Source: Halomonas citrativorans (GTDB taxonomy: Bacteria > Pseudomonadota > Gammaproteobacteria > Pseudomonadales > Halomonadaceae). From it: DNA of 64,000 bases. Numbering within the stretch: the first letter of the stretch is position 1; each line of letters opens with the position of its first letter. The stretch covers positions 124,001-188,000 of the forward strand of contig NZ_FUKM01000003.1 in NCBI RefSeq assembly GCF_900163645.1, read 5' to 3'. Under the pieces are notes generated by a model. It had not been told where the DNA came from, did no database searches, and worked only from the letters and a program-made list of their open reading frames with translations. This document shows, in pieces, positions 8,196-16,404 of the stretch. Both the position numbers and the translations under genes were made by a program.

Positions 8196-8270
8196 AAAGC
8201 CTGCCCTCAGAAGTCAAACGTCAAATCAGCTTAGCAAATATCCGAACAACCTACAAAGCGGCGTGACGAT

Positions 8271-9512
8271 TTAGAACCGTTCAGCTCGAAAGGGTGACAT
8301 ATCAATTTCTGTCGGCTTGCCATCAATCATGTCAGCCAATAGCTGACCTGTTGCTGGCCCAAGGGTAAAACCCTGATGCCCGTGCCCAAATGCTAACCAT
8401 AACCCAAGATGACGTGGTGCCGGACCAATAATCGGCTTCATATCCGGCAAACAGGGGCGCGCGCCCTTCCAGGCGGCCGCATCACGGCGCTCTCCAAGCG
8501 GAAAAATAGTCCTGGCCACTTTTTCCGCCGCCTCCAACTGATGCTCATCAGCGGGCGACTCTATTCGATCAAGCTCAGCACCGGTCGTTAGGCGCACTCC
8601 TGCGTTCATTGGCGCCAACAAATAGCCAACTTCAGCATCCATTAACCAGTAATTCAGCCTGGCTGGCGCTTGGGCAGCATAGTGCATGTGATAGCCACGC
8701 TTAACAAAGGTAGGAAAATGATAGCCCAGCCCTTTCATCCATTCGCCAGACCATGGCCCCAAGGCAACCACCACTTCATCAGCGTCAAGGGTTTGCGTTT
8801 CAGTAACAACCCGCCAGCGCTCGCCTGCTTGCTCAACCTTTTGGATATCTGCCTGAAGAAGCTTACCTCCGTTGCCCATAAAATCCTGCGCATAGGCGGC
8901 CACCAAGGCCCCCGGATCGGCCACCGTCCAAGGGTCCAGCCAATGAATAGCACCAATAATATCCTTACCTAAATTCGGCTCTTTGCTTTCAACGCCTGCA
9001 CGATCCAGCACGTTAAACTGCACCCCATAACGCTCACGAGCTTCTTCAGCCTCTTTAATACGTTTTTCCAAGCGCGGTTGCGTGCGGTAAATCTCTAACC
9101 ACCCTTCACGGCGCACCAAGTGCTCGGCGCCAGCAGCTTCAATCATCGGACCGTGCGTTTTTAAGCACAATTGGATGAGAGAAGCCCACTCAGGAACGAT
9201 TTTTTTATAGCGCCCTGACGAAGAGTTATGCCAATAGCTTAACAAGGGTGAAGCGGCATTCAGCATGCCTGCCGGGCGATAGCGAATATCCACGCGCTTA
9301 TTAGGCAGCACGCTTAAAATGGTTTTCATATCACGGGGGAATGCATAAGGACGCACCGCCTCTCGCTGAATGATGCCCGCATTACCAAACGACGTTTCCC
9401 GACCAGGCTGGCGCCTGTCCACCAATGTGACCTGGTGCCCGCGACGCTGTAAATGCCATGCAATACTGACACCCACCATACCCGCCCCTAGCACTACCGT
9501 TTGTCGCGTCAT
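8271..9512 (-). CDS. FAD-dependent D-amino-acid dehydrogenase-like oxidoreductase (DAO family)
   Basis: 413 residues with an N-terminal dinucleotide-binding motif GAGMVGVSIAWHL (residues 9-21) and the C-terminal FAD/substrate segment FGHGHQGFTLGPATG typical of the DadA/DAO family. Such enzymes oxidise D-amino acids (or glycine/sarcosine) to oxo acids and pass electrons to quinone or oxygen at the inner membrane. Length is slightly below E. coli DadA (432). GAGGAG lies eight bases before ATG 9512. It stands alone, with no alanine racemase gene beside it, so substrate choice is open. Confidence 0.85.
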   Translation of the reverse strand: MTRQTVVLGAGMVGVSIAWHLQRRGHQVTLVDRRQPGRETSFGNAGIIQREAVRPYAFPRDMKTILSVLPNKRVDIRYRPAGMLNAASPLLSYWHNSSSGRYKKIVPEWASLIQLCLKTHGPMIEAAGAEHLVRREGWLEIYRTQPRLEKRIKEAEEARERYGVQFNVLDRAGVESKEPNLGKDIIGAIHWLDPWTVADPGALVAAYAQDFMGNGGKLLQADIQKVEQAGERWRVVTETQTLDADEVVVALGPWSGEWMKGLGYHFPTFVKRGYHMHYAAQAPARLNYWLMDAEVGYLLAPMNAGVRLTTGAELDRIESPADEHQLEAAEKVARTIFPLGERRDAAAWKGARPCLPDMKPIIGPAPRHLGLWLAFGHGHQGFTLGPATGQLLADMIDGKPTEIDMSPFRAERF

Positions 9513-9911
9513 CTTGCATTCTCCTCAGCGCTAATACCCACGTTTAATACAGGCGAAAACAACGCCAGCAACTGATTGAAAAATATCACTAAACAAAGGG
9601 CATTTACACAGCTTAAAAAGCTTTTTTCAAGACTTTTTGCAGCAATTAACGCTGTAAAAATATCACCCGCAGACAACTCCACTGCTTTAAAGCTTTGCAA
9701 GCGGACAAAGCCACAAAAAAAGCTTAAGCAGCAATTAAACACAGGGTGCATGGAGAGTAAGCACAACAAGGGAAGCATGACGAATTGTCTTTAAACAGAC
9801 ATTACAACATGCAGAAAGGAATATGAAAGGAAAACGCAGAAATCAAAAACAAAAAAACCACAATTAAGTGGTATCAGATATGAAGAGAAGATATTAAATA
9901 GGCAATACGAA
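9513..9911. other. AT-rich intergenic region, no gene seen
   Basis: About 400 bp between the DadA-like gene and the tRNA operon, both on the minus strand. The open frames here have low-complexity Lys/Phe-rich translations and no start signals. The 11-mer GCAGCAATTAA occurs at 9639-9649 and 9728-9738, each next to an A-rich AAGCTT tract. This is the presumed promoter and control region of the DadA-like gene. The tRNA terminator lies at its far end. Confidence 0.5.
9849..9872 (-). terminator. Terminator of the tRNA operon
   Basis: On the minus strand ACCAC, loop TTAATT, GTGGT is followed by seven T. It lies 40 bp beyond the last tRNA-His. Confidence 0.75.
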
Positions 9912-9987
9912 TGGGGTGGATGATGGGTTTCGAACCCACGACCACCGGAGTCACAATCCGGGGCTCTACCACTGAGCTACATCCACC
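9912..9987 (-). tRNA. tRNA-His(GTG), copy 2
   Basis: 76 nt including the encoded CCA. Acceptor GTGGATG/CATCCAC with the extra 5' G(-1) opposite C73 that marks tRNA-His, D arm GCTC..GAGC, anticodon loop TTGTGAC and T arm GTGGG-TTCGAAC-CCAT. It is the last gene of a four-tRNA transcript and nearly identical to the copy 111 bp upstream. Confidence 0.97.
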
Positions 9988-10022
9988 ACAACCTAAAACT
10001 GTAGCCGTATATTACTATCGAA

Positions 10023-10098
10023 TGGGGTGGATGATGGGTTTCGAACCCACGACCACCGGAGTCACAATCCGGGGCTCTACCACTGAGCTACACCCACC
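10023..10098 (-). tRNA. tRNA-His(GTG), copy 1
   Basis: Same 76-nt sequence as copy 2 except at acceptor position 5, where G forms a G-U wobble with U68 instead of A-U. The shared block begins a few bases before the CCA end, so the pair arose by tandem duplication. Confidence 0.97.
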
Positions 10099-10162
10099 AT
10101 AGATAGTACTAACGCACTTAAACTTTCCTAACCGGCAAATGACCATCGAACAGCATTACTAA

Positions 10163-10239
10163 TGGCACGCCCAGCAGGACTTGAACCCGCAACCTACGGC
10201 TTAGAAGGCCGTTGCTCTATCCGGTTGAGCTATGGGCGC
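10163..10239 (-). tRNA. tRNA-Arg(TCT)
   Basis: 77 nt with encoded CCA; acceptor GCGCCCA/TGGGCGT (first pair G-U), anticodon loop CTTCTAA reading TCT, and T loop TTCAAGT. Second gene of the operon. Confidence 0.96.
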
Positions 10240-10330
10240 ACATAAAGCATCCCAAAAAACACTGAACGCCAATGAGCACTTGACCACAACCAAACTTGGA
10301 AAAGCAAAGTAACGCCTTTCGCGTTAAGTG

Positions 10331-10407
10331 TGGTCGGGATGGAGGGATTCGAACCCCCGACATCCTGCTCCCAAAGCAGGCGCGCTACCAGACTGCGCTA
10401 CATCCCG
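10331..10407 (-). tRNA. tRNA-Pro(TGG)
   Basis: 77 nt with encoded CCA; acceptor CGGGATG/CATCCCG, anticodon loop TTTGGGA reading TGG. First gene of the operon, about 40 nt behind the promoter. The Pro-Arg-His grouping recalls the E. coli argX-hisR-leuT-proM operon. Confidence 0.97.
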
Positions 10408-10455
10408 ATTTATCACCTTTGACGCTTACCGCGCTGCTCGTCTCAAGCGAGGCAT

Positions 10456-10483
10456 ATATTACTATTTTTAAAATTAAAGTCAA
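10456..10483 (-). promoter_or_regulatory. Sigma-70 promoter of the tRNA operon
   Basis: On the minus strand TTGACT (10478-10483) and TAATAT (10456-10461) are separated by 16 bp and followed by a GC-rich ATGCCTCGC discriminator, as in stringently controlled stable-RNA promoters. Confidence 0.75.
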
Positions 10484-10613
10484 CACTTAAAGCGAATGAT
10501 TGTGTAGATGCTTTGCCTAGCCGCTTGGGCATGCGAAAATTACTTCCGATAGTAAATGCTCAAGCAAGCGTGCTTTTGCATCAGCGCTCCAACCTCCATA
10601 GGGATCTTTGTAA

Positions 10614-11474
10614 ATGACCGCCCAACTTATCGATGGAAAAGCCATCGCTGCTCATGTCCGTCAACGCGTTGCCGAGAAGATAGCTAAACGTCAGCAAGTA
10701 GGCGCTCGTGCACCAGGACTAGCCGTTGTTGTGGTCGGTGAAGACCCGGCGTCTCACGTCTATGTTAGTAATAAACATCGTGCCTGCGAACAAGCAGGCA
10801 TCTTATCGTTTCAACATGCCCTCCCCACAGCTACCACACAGAAAGCGTTGGAAGCATTGGTTGACCAGCTTAATGATGATGCAAGCATAGACGGCATCCT
10901 GGTTCAGCTACCGCTGCCTGCTCATCTTGATGCAAATCCCATTCTAGAGCGCATCAAGCCCGACAAAGACGTCGATGGCTTTCACCCCTACAATCTTGGG
11001 CGGCTTGCTCAACGGTTGCCGGCTCTACGCCCCTGCACACCCAAAGGGGTCATGACCATGTTGGCAGAAAGCGGTCTGCCGGTGCGTGGCTTAAACGCTA
11101 CTATCGTTGGCGCTTCTAACATCGTGGGCCGCCCAATGGCACTTGAACTGATGCTGGCAGGCGCGACCATCACTGTATGCCATCGCTTTACCCAGGATTT
11201 GCAGGCCCATGTTAACCGTGCCGACCTGGTGGTCGTGGCTGTCGGCAAACCTGGCATTGTTAAAGGGGAATGGATTAAGGAAGGCGCCATTGTGATTGAT
11301 GTTGGTATCAACCGTCAGGAAGATGGCTCGCTGGTGGGAGATGTTGATTTTGCAGCCGCGGCCGAGCGGGCCAGCTTTATCACACCTGTCCCGGGGGGGG
11401 TAGGCCCCATGACCGTTGCCACTTTGCTTGAAAATACGCTTGAAGCGGCTGAGCATCACGACGCCAACGCGTAG
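10614..11474 (+). CDS. folD: Bifunctional methylenetetrahydrofolate dehydrogenase / methenyltetrahydrofolate cyclohydrolase
   Basis: 286 residues, the FolD length. It interconverts 5,10-methylene-, methenyl- and 10-formyl-tetrahydrofolate in the cytosol, feeding purine and fMet synthesis. Signature residues are visible: YVSNK (Tyr50, Lys54), [13 protein letters not shown], the [15 protein letters not shown] segment, [14 protein letters not shown] for NADP binding and [16 protein letters not shown] near the end. ATG 10614 follows a modest GGGATC ribosome site. It connects functionally with the glycine cleavage genes further along the window. Confidence 0.97.
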   Translation: MTAQLIDGKAIAAHVRQRVAEKIAKRQQVGARAPGLAVVVVGEDPASHVYVSNKHRACEQAGILSFQHALPTATTQKALEALVDQLNDDASIDGILVQLPLPAHLDANPILERIKPDKDVDGFHPYNLGRLAQRLPALRPCTPKGVMTMLAESGLPVRGLNATIVGASNIVGRPMALELMLAGATITVCHRFTQDLQAHVNRADLVVVAVGKPGIVKGEWIKEGAIVIDVGINRQEDGSLVGDVDFAAAAERASFITPVPGGVGPMTVATLLENTLEAAEHHDANA

Positions 11475-11521
11475 GTTCACTGTACTGTTAATTTTTAGGG
11501 TTTGATGAAGGAGCCTATTCG

Positions 11522-12229
11522 ATGAAGCGTATTGGCATTATTGGCGCAATGGCGCAAGAAGTCGGCATTCTGGTCGGACAGCTCGACAATGCTGAGCGCT
11601 ATGAGCATGCAGGGTTTGTATTTCATACGGGTATGCGACATGGGCTTGAGGTAGTGATACTACAGTCCGGCATTGGCAAAGTGAATGCGGCGGTGGGTAC
11701 CGCCATTCTGCTGGAACGCCACCACCCTGACGCTATCATCAATACGGGTTCAGCAGGCGGATTTGCAAGCGACCTCAACATTGGTGACGTCATCATTTCA
11801 GATGAAGTACGCCATCATGATGTCGATGCAGTGGTGTTCGGCTATGAAATAGGTCAGGTACCCGGCATGCCCGCGGCTTACCTGGCAGATGTTCAGCTAC
11901 GCGCCATTGCCCGCCAGGCAATCAAAGAGGTTGGCGAGGTTAACGTCCGAGAGGGTCTCATTGCGACGGGCGATGCGTTTATGTCTGATCCTGCACGCGT
12001 GGCTGCGACACAGGCCCAGTTCCCTTCCATGCTGGCGGTTGAGATGGAGGCTGCGGCGATTGCGCAAACCTGTCACCTGTATCAATGCCCGTTCGTGGTT
12101 ATTCGTGCGTTATCCGATATTCCGGGTAACGATGATAACCACCTATCTTTTGAACAGTTCCTGGACGTAGCCGCCGCCCACTCATCGCGCATGGTGGACC
12201 ACATGCTACAAACACTTGGCCAGCGCTAA
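11522..12229 (+). CDS. mtnN: 5'-methylthioadenosine / S-adenosylhomocysteine nucleosidase
   Basis: 235 residues starting MKRIGIIGAMAQEVGIL, the usual MtnN/Pfs opening with the catalytic-region glutamate at residue 13. Further hallmarks: NTGSAGGF, IATGDAFM, AVEMEAAAIAQTC and the catalytic aspartate in RALSDIPG. It cleaves adenine from MTA and SAH, removing inhibitors of methylation and polyamine synthesis. GAAGGAG stands upstream. It is 47 bp behind folD and ends in a strong terminator, so the two may share a transcript. Confidence 0.97.
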   Translation: MKRIGIIGAMAQEVGILVGQLDNAERYEHAGFVFHTGMRHGLEVVILQSGIGKVNAAVGTAILLERHHPDAIINTGSAGGFASDLNIGDVIISDEVRHHDVDAVVFGYEIGQVPGMPAAYLADVQLRAIARQAIKEVGEVNVREGLIATGDAFMSDPARVAATQAQFPSMLAVEMEAAAIAQTCHLYQCPFVVIRALSDIPGNDDNHLSFEQFLDVAAAHSSRMVDHMLQTLGQR

Positions 12230-12260
12230 GGTCTTACCAACAGCCGGTGTTTACCACTAA

Positions 12261-12290
12261 CGAAAACGGAGCCGAATGGCTCCGTTTTCG
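12261..12290. terminator. Terminator after mtnN (also faces pyrC)
   Basis: CGAAAACGGAGCC, loop GAAT, GGCTCCGTTTTCG: a perfect 13-bp stem with T-rich flank on the plus strand and A/T-rich flank on the other. Confidence 0.88.
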
Positions 12291-12329
12291 TTTCTTACTT
12301 CATCAACAGATTTCTTACTTCATCAACAG
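12291..12329. repeat. Direct duplication of a 20-bp unit
   Basis: TTTCTTACTTCATCAACAG occurs at 12291-12309 and again at 12311-12329, directly after the terminator and up to the pyrC stop codon. A recent slippage duplication is the simplest reading. Confidence 0.8.
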
Positions 12330-13367
12330 TTACGCTTTAATGGACCACTCAAGCGACTCTCCCGCCAGCAATGGAACAATCGTTTTGCCCCCCGCGTAAG
12401 GATAGGCTTCCGGCAGCTGCCAAGGTTTACGCTCTAACGTGATTTTGTCGGTATTAGGCGCCAAGCCATAAAAACGCGGACCATTCAGACTGGCAAACGC
12501 TTCCAGCTTATCGAGCGCGCCCACTTCATCATAGGCCCTTGCATATAATTCAATCGCCGCCGGTGCCGTGTAAGCGCCAGCGCAGCCACAACTGGATTCC
12601 TTATCGCCCTTGGCGTGAGGCGCACTATCCGTACCTAAAAAGAACTTGGGACTGCCACTGGTGGCTGCTTTCAGTAATGCCTGGCGGTGCTGTTCGCGCT
12701 TTAAGATAGGCAGGCAGTAGTAGTGCGGACGAATCCCACCCACCAGCATTTTGTTGCGGTTAAACAGCAAGTGATGCACCGTAATAGTGGCCGCAATATT
12801 ATCCGGTGCGTTTGCCACAAACTCTGCCGCTTGCTGGGTCGTAATATGCTCAAAAACAACCTTTAACGCGGGATGGCGCGCCAGCAGAGGCTTCATTACC
12901 GTTTCGATAAATACCGCTTCACGATCAAAAATATCGATATCGGCAGTTGTTACTTCACCATGAACGAGCAGCGGCATTCCTACCTTGGCAAGCATCGCGA
13001 TGGTGTCATCGCAGTGCGCAAGATCGGTGACACCAGAATCCGAGTTGGTGGTTGCCCCAGCAGGGTACAGCTTAACCGCTTTAATCACGCCGCTTTGTGC
13101 TGCGCGCTCAATTTCCTCAGGCGGCGTGGTATCGGTTAAATAGAGCGTCATAAGAGGCTCGAACGTGCTGCCTTTAGGCAAGGCAGCCAAAATACGCTCA
13201 CGATATTCAAGCGCCTGAGCCGTGGTCGTTACCGGAGGCGTTAAGTTAGGCATAATAATCGCACGCCCCATTTGGGCGGCGGTATGGCCTACCACGGCTT
13301 TCAGCGCCTCGCCATCACGTAAATGAAGGTGCCAGTCATCGGGGCGGGTCAGGGTAATAGCGTCCAC
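12330..13367 (-). CDS. pyrC: Dihydroorotase (class II)
   Basis: 345 residues from the GTG at 13367, close to the 348 of E. coli PyrC. It closes carbamoyl-aspartate to dihydroorotate in pyrimidine synthesis, using a binuclear zinc site. Visible ligands: WHLHLRD (His13, His15), the lysine in [12 protein letters not shown] that becomes carboxylated, VHGEVT, EHITT, and the GTDSAPH aspartate. The open frame runs 29 codons further upstream, but TTAGGA stands six bases before this GTG and homology starts here. The PyrC reading of the extra codons is not conserved. Confidence 0.95.
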   Translation of the reverse strand: MDAITLTRPDDWHLHLRDGEALKAVVGHTAAQMGRAIIMPNLTPPVTTTAQALEYRERILAALPKGSTFEPLMTLYLTDTTPPEEIERAAQSGVIKAVKLYPAGATTNSDSGVTDLAHCDDTIAMLAKVGMPLLVHGEVTTADIDIFDREAVFIETVMKPLLARHPALKVVFEHITTQQAAEFVANAPDNIAATITVHHLLFNRNKMLVGGIRPHYYCLPILKREQHRQALLKAATSGSPKFFLGTDSAPHAKGDKESSCGCAGAYTAPAAIELYARAYDEVGALDKLEAFASLNGPRFYGLAPNTDKITLERKPWQLPEAYPYAGGKTIVPLLAGESLEWSIKA

Positions 13368-13509
13368 GGTAAGTCCTAAGCTGGTTAAAGAAAAAAGCCA
13401 ATACAGTATACGTGATCCACTTGGCGGAGAAATCTGCTTATCAATGTCACACACCCTAACAAGTATCGTATTATAACGGCACTTTTAGAGGTTCAAGGTC
13501 CAATTGTTT

Positions 13510-13926
13510 ATGCAAAATGTGCGACGCTATGCGGATATTATTGCCAGCATAGAGGGGCTGGTATGGCTAGGTCTCGCCTGGTCGATTTCCATTTCCGTAC
13601 ATACCGGCAATACCGAGCCGACGCTGGCAGCACTTTTTATCGTGGGTGCACTGGTGCTATTTAGCTGGGCACACCGACCAATGCGCTATCTACTGCGCCG
13701 CTACCATATCCGTAAGCGGCGCACGGATATGTGGATTCATATTCTGGCATTACCCCTTCTGCTCGCGATGTTCTTTCATATCATGGTGGAAGCGACTTTC
13801 GGCAGTACCTGGCTGCCACCAAAAATGCTGTTATTCAATCTAATGGCATCCGCTGGCTGGCTGACCTATGTCATGACGCTACTCATTAAGGTTGTCATTC
13901 ACAGCATCAAAACTTCACGTAAATAG
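13510..13926 (+). CDS. Four-helix membrane protein, unknown
   Basis: 138 residues with four hydrophobic spans (about 8-30, 38-58, 75-97 and 107-130) and basic loops HRPMRYLLRRYHIRKRR, which by the positive-inside rule face the cytoplasm. An alternative TTG two codons earlier sits nearer to AAGG; the start is therefore uncertain. It lies 10 bp before regB on the same strand, so it is probably cotranscribed with the redox sensor. I do not recognise a family; an accessory role in the membrane sensing complex is speculation. Confidence 0.7.
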   Translation: MQNVRRYADIIASIEGLVWLGLAWSISISVHTGNTEPTLAALFIVGALVLFSWAHRPMRYLLRRYHIRKRRTDMWIHILALPLLLAMFFHIMVEATFGSTWLPPKMLLFNLMASAGWLTYVMTLLIKVVIHSIKTSRK

Positions 13927-13936
13927 GTAGTAGCCC

Positions 13937-15208
13937 ATGCAAACGGCTTTGCCGCTCCCCCTCTCGACCCCGAACCGCAATCTTGTTCGCCTCACTATTG
14001 TTCGGGGAATCACCTGGACAGGGTTTCTGATCGCCATAGTAGTCGGCGTTGAGCTACTGGCCTTTGAATTACCCGTAACCGCGGTCGTCAGTGTCGTTAT
14101 CGCGATGGGCTTATTGAATATCGCCACCTGGTGGCGATTGGGGCGCCCGCGAGCGGTGGAACATATTGAGTATCTGCTGCATTTATTGGCCGACATTGCG
14201 GGCCTAACCCTGGTATTTTATTTTTCGGGTGGCTCAACCAATCCGTTTATTACCTACTATCTGGTGCCTGTGACGATTGCTGCGGCAACCCTACCGTGGC
14301 GCCATGCCTGGATATGTGCGATCTGCGCCATGGCTGGCTACAGCTTTCTAATGTTCTTTTACCACCATGTCCCCCAACTGGCGCATATTAATAGCGATGA
14401 AATGCTCAACCTGCATGTCCTGGGCATGTGGCTTAACTTTGGCCTTTCAGCAGGTCTGGTCACGTTTTTTATCTATAAAATGGCCCATGCACTGCGTAAT
14501 CGAGATAAAGCACTTTCTCTTACTCGCGAAGCGGCGCTGCGTAACGAACAGGTGCTGGCGGTAGCCACTCAGGCGGCGGGCACAGCACACGAACTAGGCA
14601 CCCCGCTCTCGACCATGGCCGTACTGTTAAAAGAGATGCAGGATGAGGCCCCCGAAGGGGGAACATTACAGCAGGATATTCGCTTACTGCGCCAGCAAGT
14701 CGACATTTGCAAATCTCGTCTTCAGCATTTGGTCACCAGTGCCGATCGGCGACGCATGGCAGAACCCGAAATACTGGATGCCCAGACCTGGCTAACCGGC
14801 GTTGTACAGCGCTGGTTAGTGTTGCGGCCAGATGTTAGCCACCAATTTGAAATTATTGAAAGGCGCGGCAAACCCTGGCTTGCCGTTGACACAACGCTGG
14901 ACCAGGCACTAATGAACCTGCTAAACAATGCCGCTGATGCCAATCCCGAACAGGTTTCTATTCGCCTTGATTGGCAGGAAGAGAGCGTTGTCATTGATAT
15001 TCGTGATCACGGCCCGGGCATTGCCATGTCTATTGCTGACCAGCTCGGTGATACGTTTATTTCTACCAAGAGCAAGGGAATGGGTATTGGCCTGTTTTTA
15101 ACTCATGCCACGATCAATCGCTTTGGGGGAGGTGTTAGTCTGTATAATCATCCCGAAGGTGGCACGCTGACAGAAGTAACACTTCCGCGTAGCTCCGCCC
15201 CCCTTTAA
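13937..15208 (+). CDS. regB: RegB/PrrB/ActS-family redox-sensing histidine kinase
   Basis: 423 residues. Six membrane helices fill roughly residues 20-180 and contain GGSTNPF (98-104), the quinone-binding heptapeptide GGxxNPF of RegB. The H-box is AGTAHELGTPLST with the phospho-histidine at 218. Cys258 lies exactly 40 residues later, the same interval as His225-Cys265 of Rhodobacter RegB, whose cysteine is the redox switch. N and G boxes (LNNAADANP, DHGPGI, GMGIGLFL) close the kinase domain. It should phosphorylate the RegA-type regulator encoded next, tuning respiration and carbon/nitrogen genes to the redox state of the quinone pool. Confidence 0.93.
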   Translation: MQTALPLPLSTPNRNLVRLTIVRGITWTGFLIAIVVGVELLAFELPVTAVVSVVIAMGLLNIATWWRLGRPRAVEHIEYLLHLLADIAGLTLVFYFSGGSTNPFITYYLVPVTIAAATLPWRHAWICAICAMAGYSFLMFFYHHVPQLAHINSDEMLNLHVLGMWLNFGLSAGLVTFFIYKMAHALRNRDKALSLTREAALRNEQVLAVATQAAGTAHELGTPLSTMAVLLKEMQDEAPEGGTLQQDIRLLRQQVDICKSRLQHLVTSADRRRMAEPEILDAQTWLTGVVQRWLVLRPDVSHQFEIIERRGKPWLAVDTTLDQALMNLLNNAADANPEQVSIRLDWQEESVVIDIRDHGPGIAMSIADQLGDTFISTKSKGMGIGLFLTHATINRFGGGVSLYNHPEGGTLTEVTLPRSSAPL

Positions 15209-15277
15209 GCCAAACTAACGGCACAGCCTAATTGAAACGCGTTTTAGTGTGTTTCAAGCACTAACGTTGAGGACATC

Positions 15278-15817
15278 ATGCAAACGACAGATCAGCGCCT
15301 GCTAATTATTGATGACGATGAAATGTTCTGTCACGTGCTCAGCCGAGCGTTCACCCGCCGCGGTTATGAGGTAATGACAGCGCATGATGCAGACCAGGCG
15401 CTTGCGGTAGCGGTTCAATTTCAACCCACCATGGCCACGCTCGACCTCAAGCTTGAAAACAGCTCAGGACTAAAGCTGCTCCCTGAGATGTTGGACGCCG
15501 TCCCAAGCTGTCGTATTGTAGTGCTTACCGGTTACTCAAGCATTGCCACGGCCGTGGAGGCCATGAAGCTCGGAGCCGTCAACTACCTGTGCAAACCAGC
15601 CGACGCTGACGATATTATCGCATCCTTTGAACACCAGGAAGGCGACCCCAATATAGAGCTTGCTGATAACCCACCGTCCATTAATCGAATCACGTGGGAG
15701 CATATTCAAAAAGTGCTTCATGAACACGACGGCAATATTTCCGCGACAGCCCGCGCGCTCGGCATGCATCGCCGGACACTGCAGCGGAAGCTGCAAAAAC
15801 GCCCCGTTAAGCGTTAG
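15278..15817 (+). CDS. regA: RegA/PrrA/ActR-family response regulator
   Basis: 179 residues: a receiver domain (IIDDDEMFCHVL, phosphoacceptor aspartate in TLDLKLENSSGL, switch TGYSS, lysine in YLCKPADADD) and a short C-terminal Fis-type helix-turn-helix (HEHDGNISATARALGMHRRTLQRKLQKR) that in RegA proteins is nearly invariant. It is the output partner of the kinase just upstream (69 bp gap) and likely controls respiratory oxidases and other redox genes. Confidence 0.94.
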   Translation: MQTTDQRLLIIDDDEMFCHVLSRAFTRRGYEVMTAHDADQALAVAVQFQPTMATLDLKLENSSGLKLLPEMLDAVPSCRIVVLTGYSSIATAVEAMKLGAVNYLCKPADADDIIASFEHQEGDPNIELADNPPSINRITWEHIQKVLHEHDGNISATARALGMHRRTLQRKLQKRPVKR

Positions 15818-15905
15818 CCCTGCACCAGCGGCCTGCTCCGCGGCAGAGCCAGCACTCGCCGCGCTGAGTTTGCCTACCGCATTGGCTCCCAAGTCGACCA
15901 CCGCA

Positions 15906-15926
15906 GACGCCGATATCATCGGCGTC
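15906..15926. repeat. Perfect hairpin in the regA-grxA gap
   Basis: GACGCCGAT, loop ATC, ATCGGCGTC: 9-bp perfect stem without a T-run on either strand. It may stabilise or process a regA transcript. The open minus-strand frame across this gap has an Ala/Gly-rich translation and is not a convincing gene. Confidence 0.45.
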
Positions 15927-16015
15927 ATTGCCTTACCCTATTGGCGAAGCAAGGACAGCTACGCCACAATAGGCACCATTGAGCTATCCATCATTTTGAC
16001 GTTAGGAGTTTTCGC

Positions 16016-16297
16016 ATGTTTGTGGTTATTTTTGGCAGAATGACCTGCCCTTTCTGTGTCCGTGCCAAGCAACTTGCTGAGCACTTGGAAACAATCGGTA
16101 CGATCGAGGGTTATCGCTATGTCGATATGCCCTCTGAAGGCGTTACTAAAGAGGATATCGCTAAAACGGCAGGCAAGCCTATTCATACGGTTCCGCAAGT
16201 ATTTGTCGACCAAACGCACATAGGCGGCTTTACCGAATTCGACAGGTTTGTACGTGAGAAGCAGTTATTAGCTCCCCATGAAGATTCGTTACGTTAA
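16016..16297 (+). CDS. grxA: Glutaredoxin, GrxA type
   Basis: 93 residues with the dithiol active site CPFC (Cys11, Cys14), the TVPQVFVDQ cis-proline loop and the IGGFTEFDRF glutathione-binding segment. GrxA-type proteins reduce ribonucleotide reductase and mixed disulfides using glutathione. TTAGGAG stands ahead of ATG 16016. Placement downstream of a redox two-component system is suggestive, but the roughly 200-bp gap with a hairpin leaves cotranscription open. Confidence 0.93.
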   Translation: MFVVIFGRMTCPFCVRAKQLAEHLETIGTIEGYRYVDMPSEGVTKEDIAKTAGKPIHTVPQVFVDQTHIGGFTEFDRFVREKQLLAPHEDSLR

Positions 16298-16404
16298 ATT
16301 TGCCGTTTATAGTCGTTGAACACGCTTTTTCTCGCCTGCCTATACTGGGTTTTAAACAAGTCCCTCTTTCTAACATCGCTTGTTTAGGCGGCGAGGATAG
16401 CATC

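Noticed and set aside
9802..9810. Ter-like core: the minus strand reads ATGTTGTAA, the core of E. coli Ter sites, within CTGCATGTTGTAATG
   Set aside because: The cytosine after GTAA that forms the Tus lock (C6) is T here, flanks do not match, and a 9-mer is expected by chance about once in two such windows. A divergent Tus could have other sites, but this one is not supported.
9911..10102. 63-residue ORF with an internal repeat (MGWMMGFEPTTTGVTIRG twice)
   Set aside because: It is the antisense translation of the two tRNA-His genes and has no coding meaning.
11009..11480. 100- and 129-codon minus-strand ORFs inside folD
   Set aside because: Antisense shadows of a highly conserved gene.
15536..15928. 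130-codon minus-strand ORF over regA and the regA-grxA gap
   Set aside because: Mostly antisense to regA; the non-overlapping part is Ala/Gly-rich and no start signal is present.
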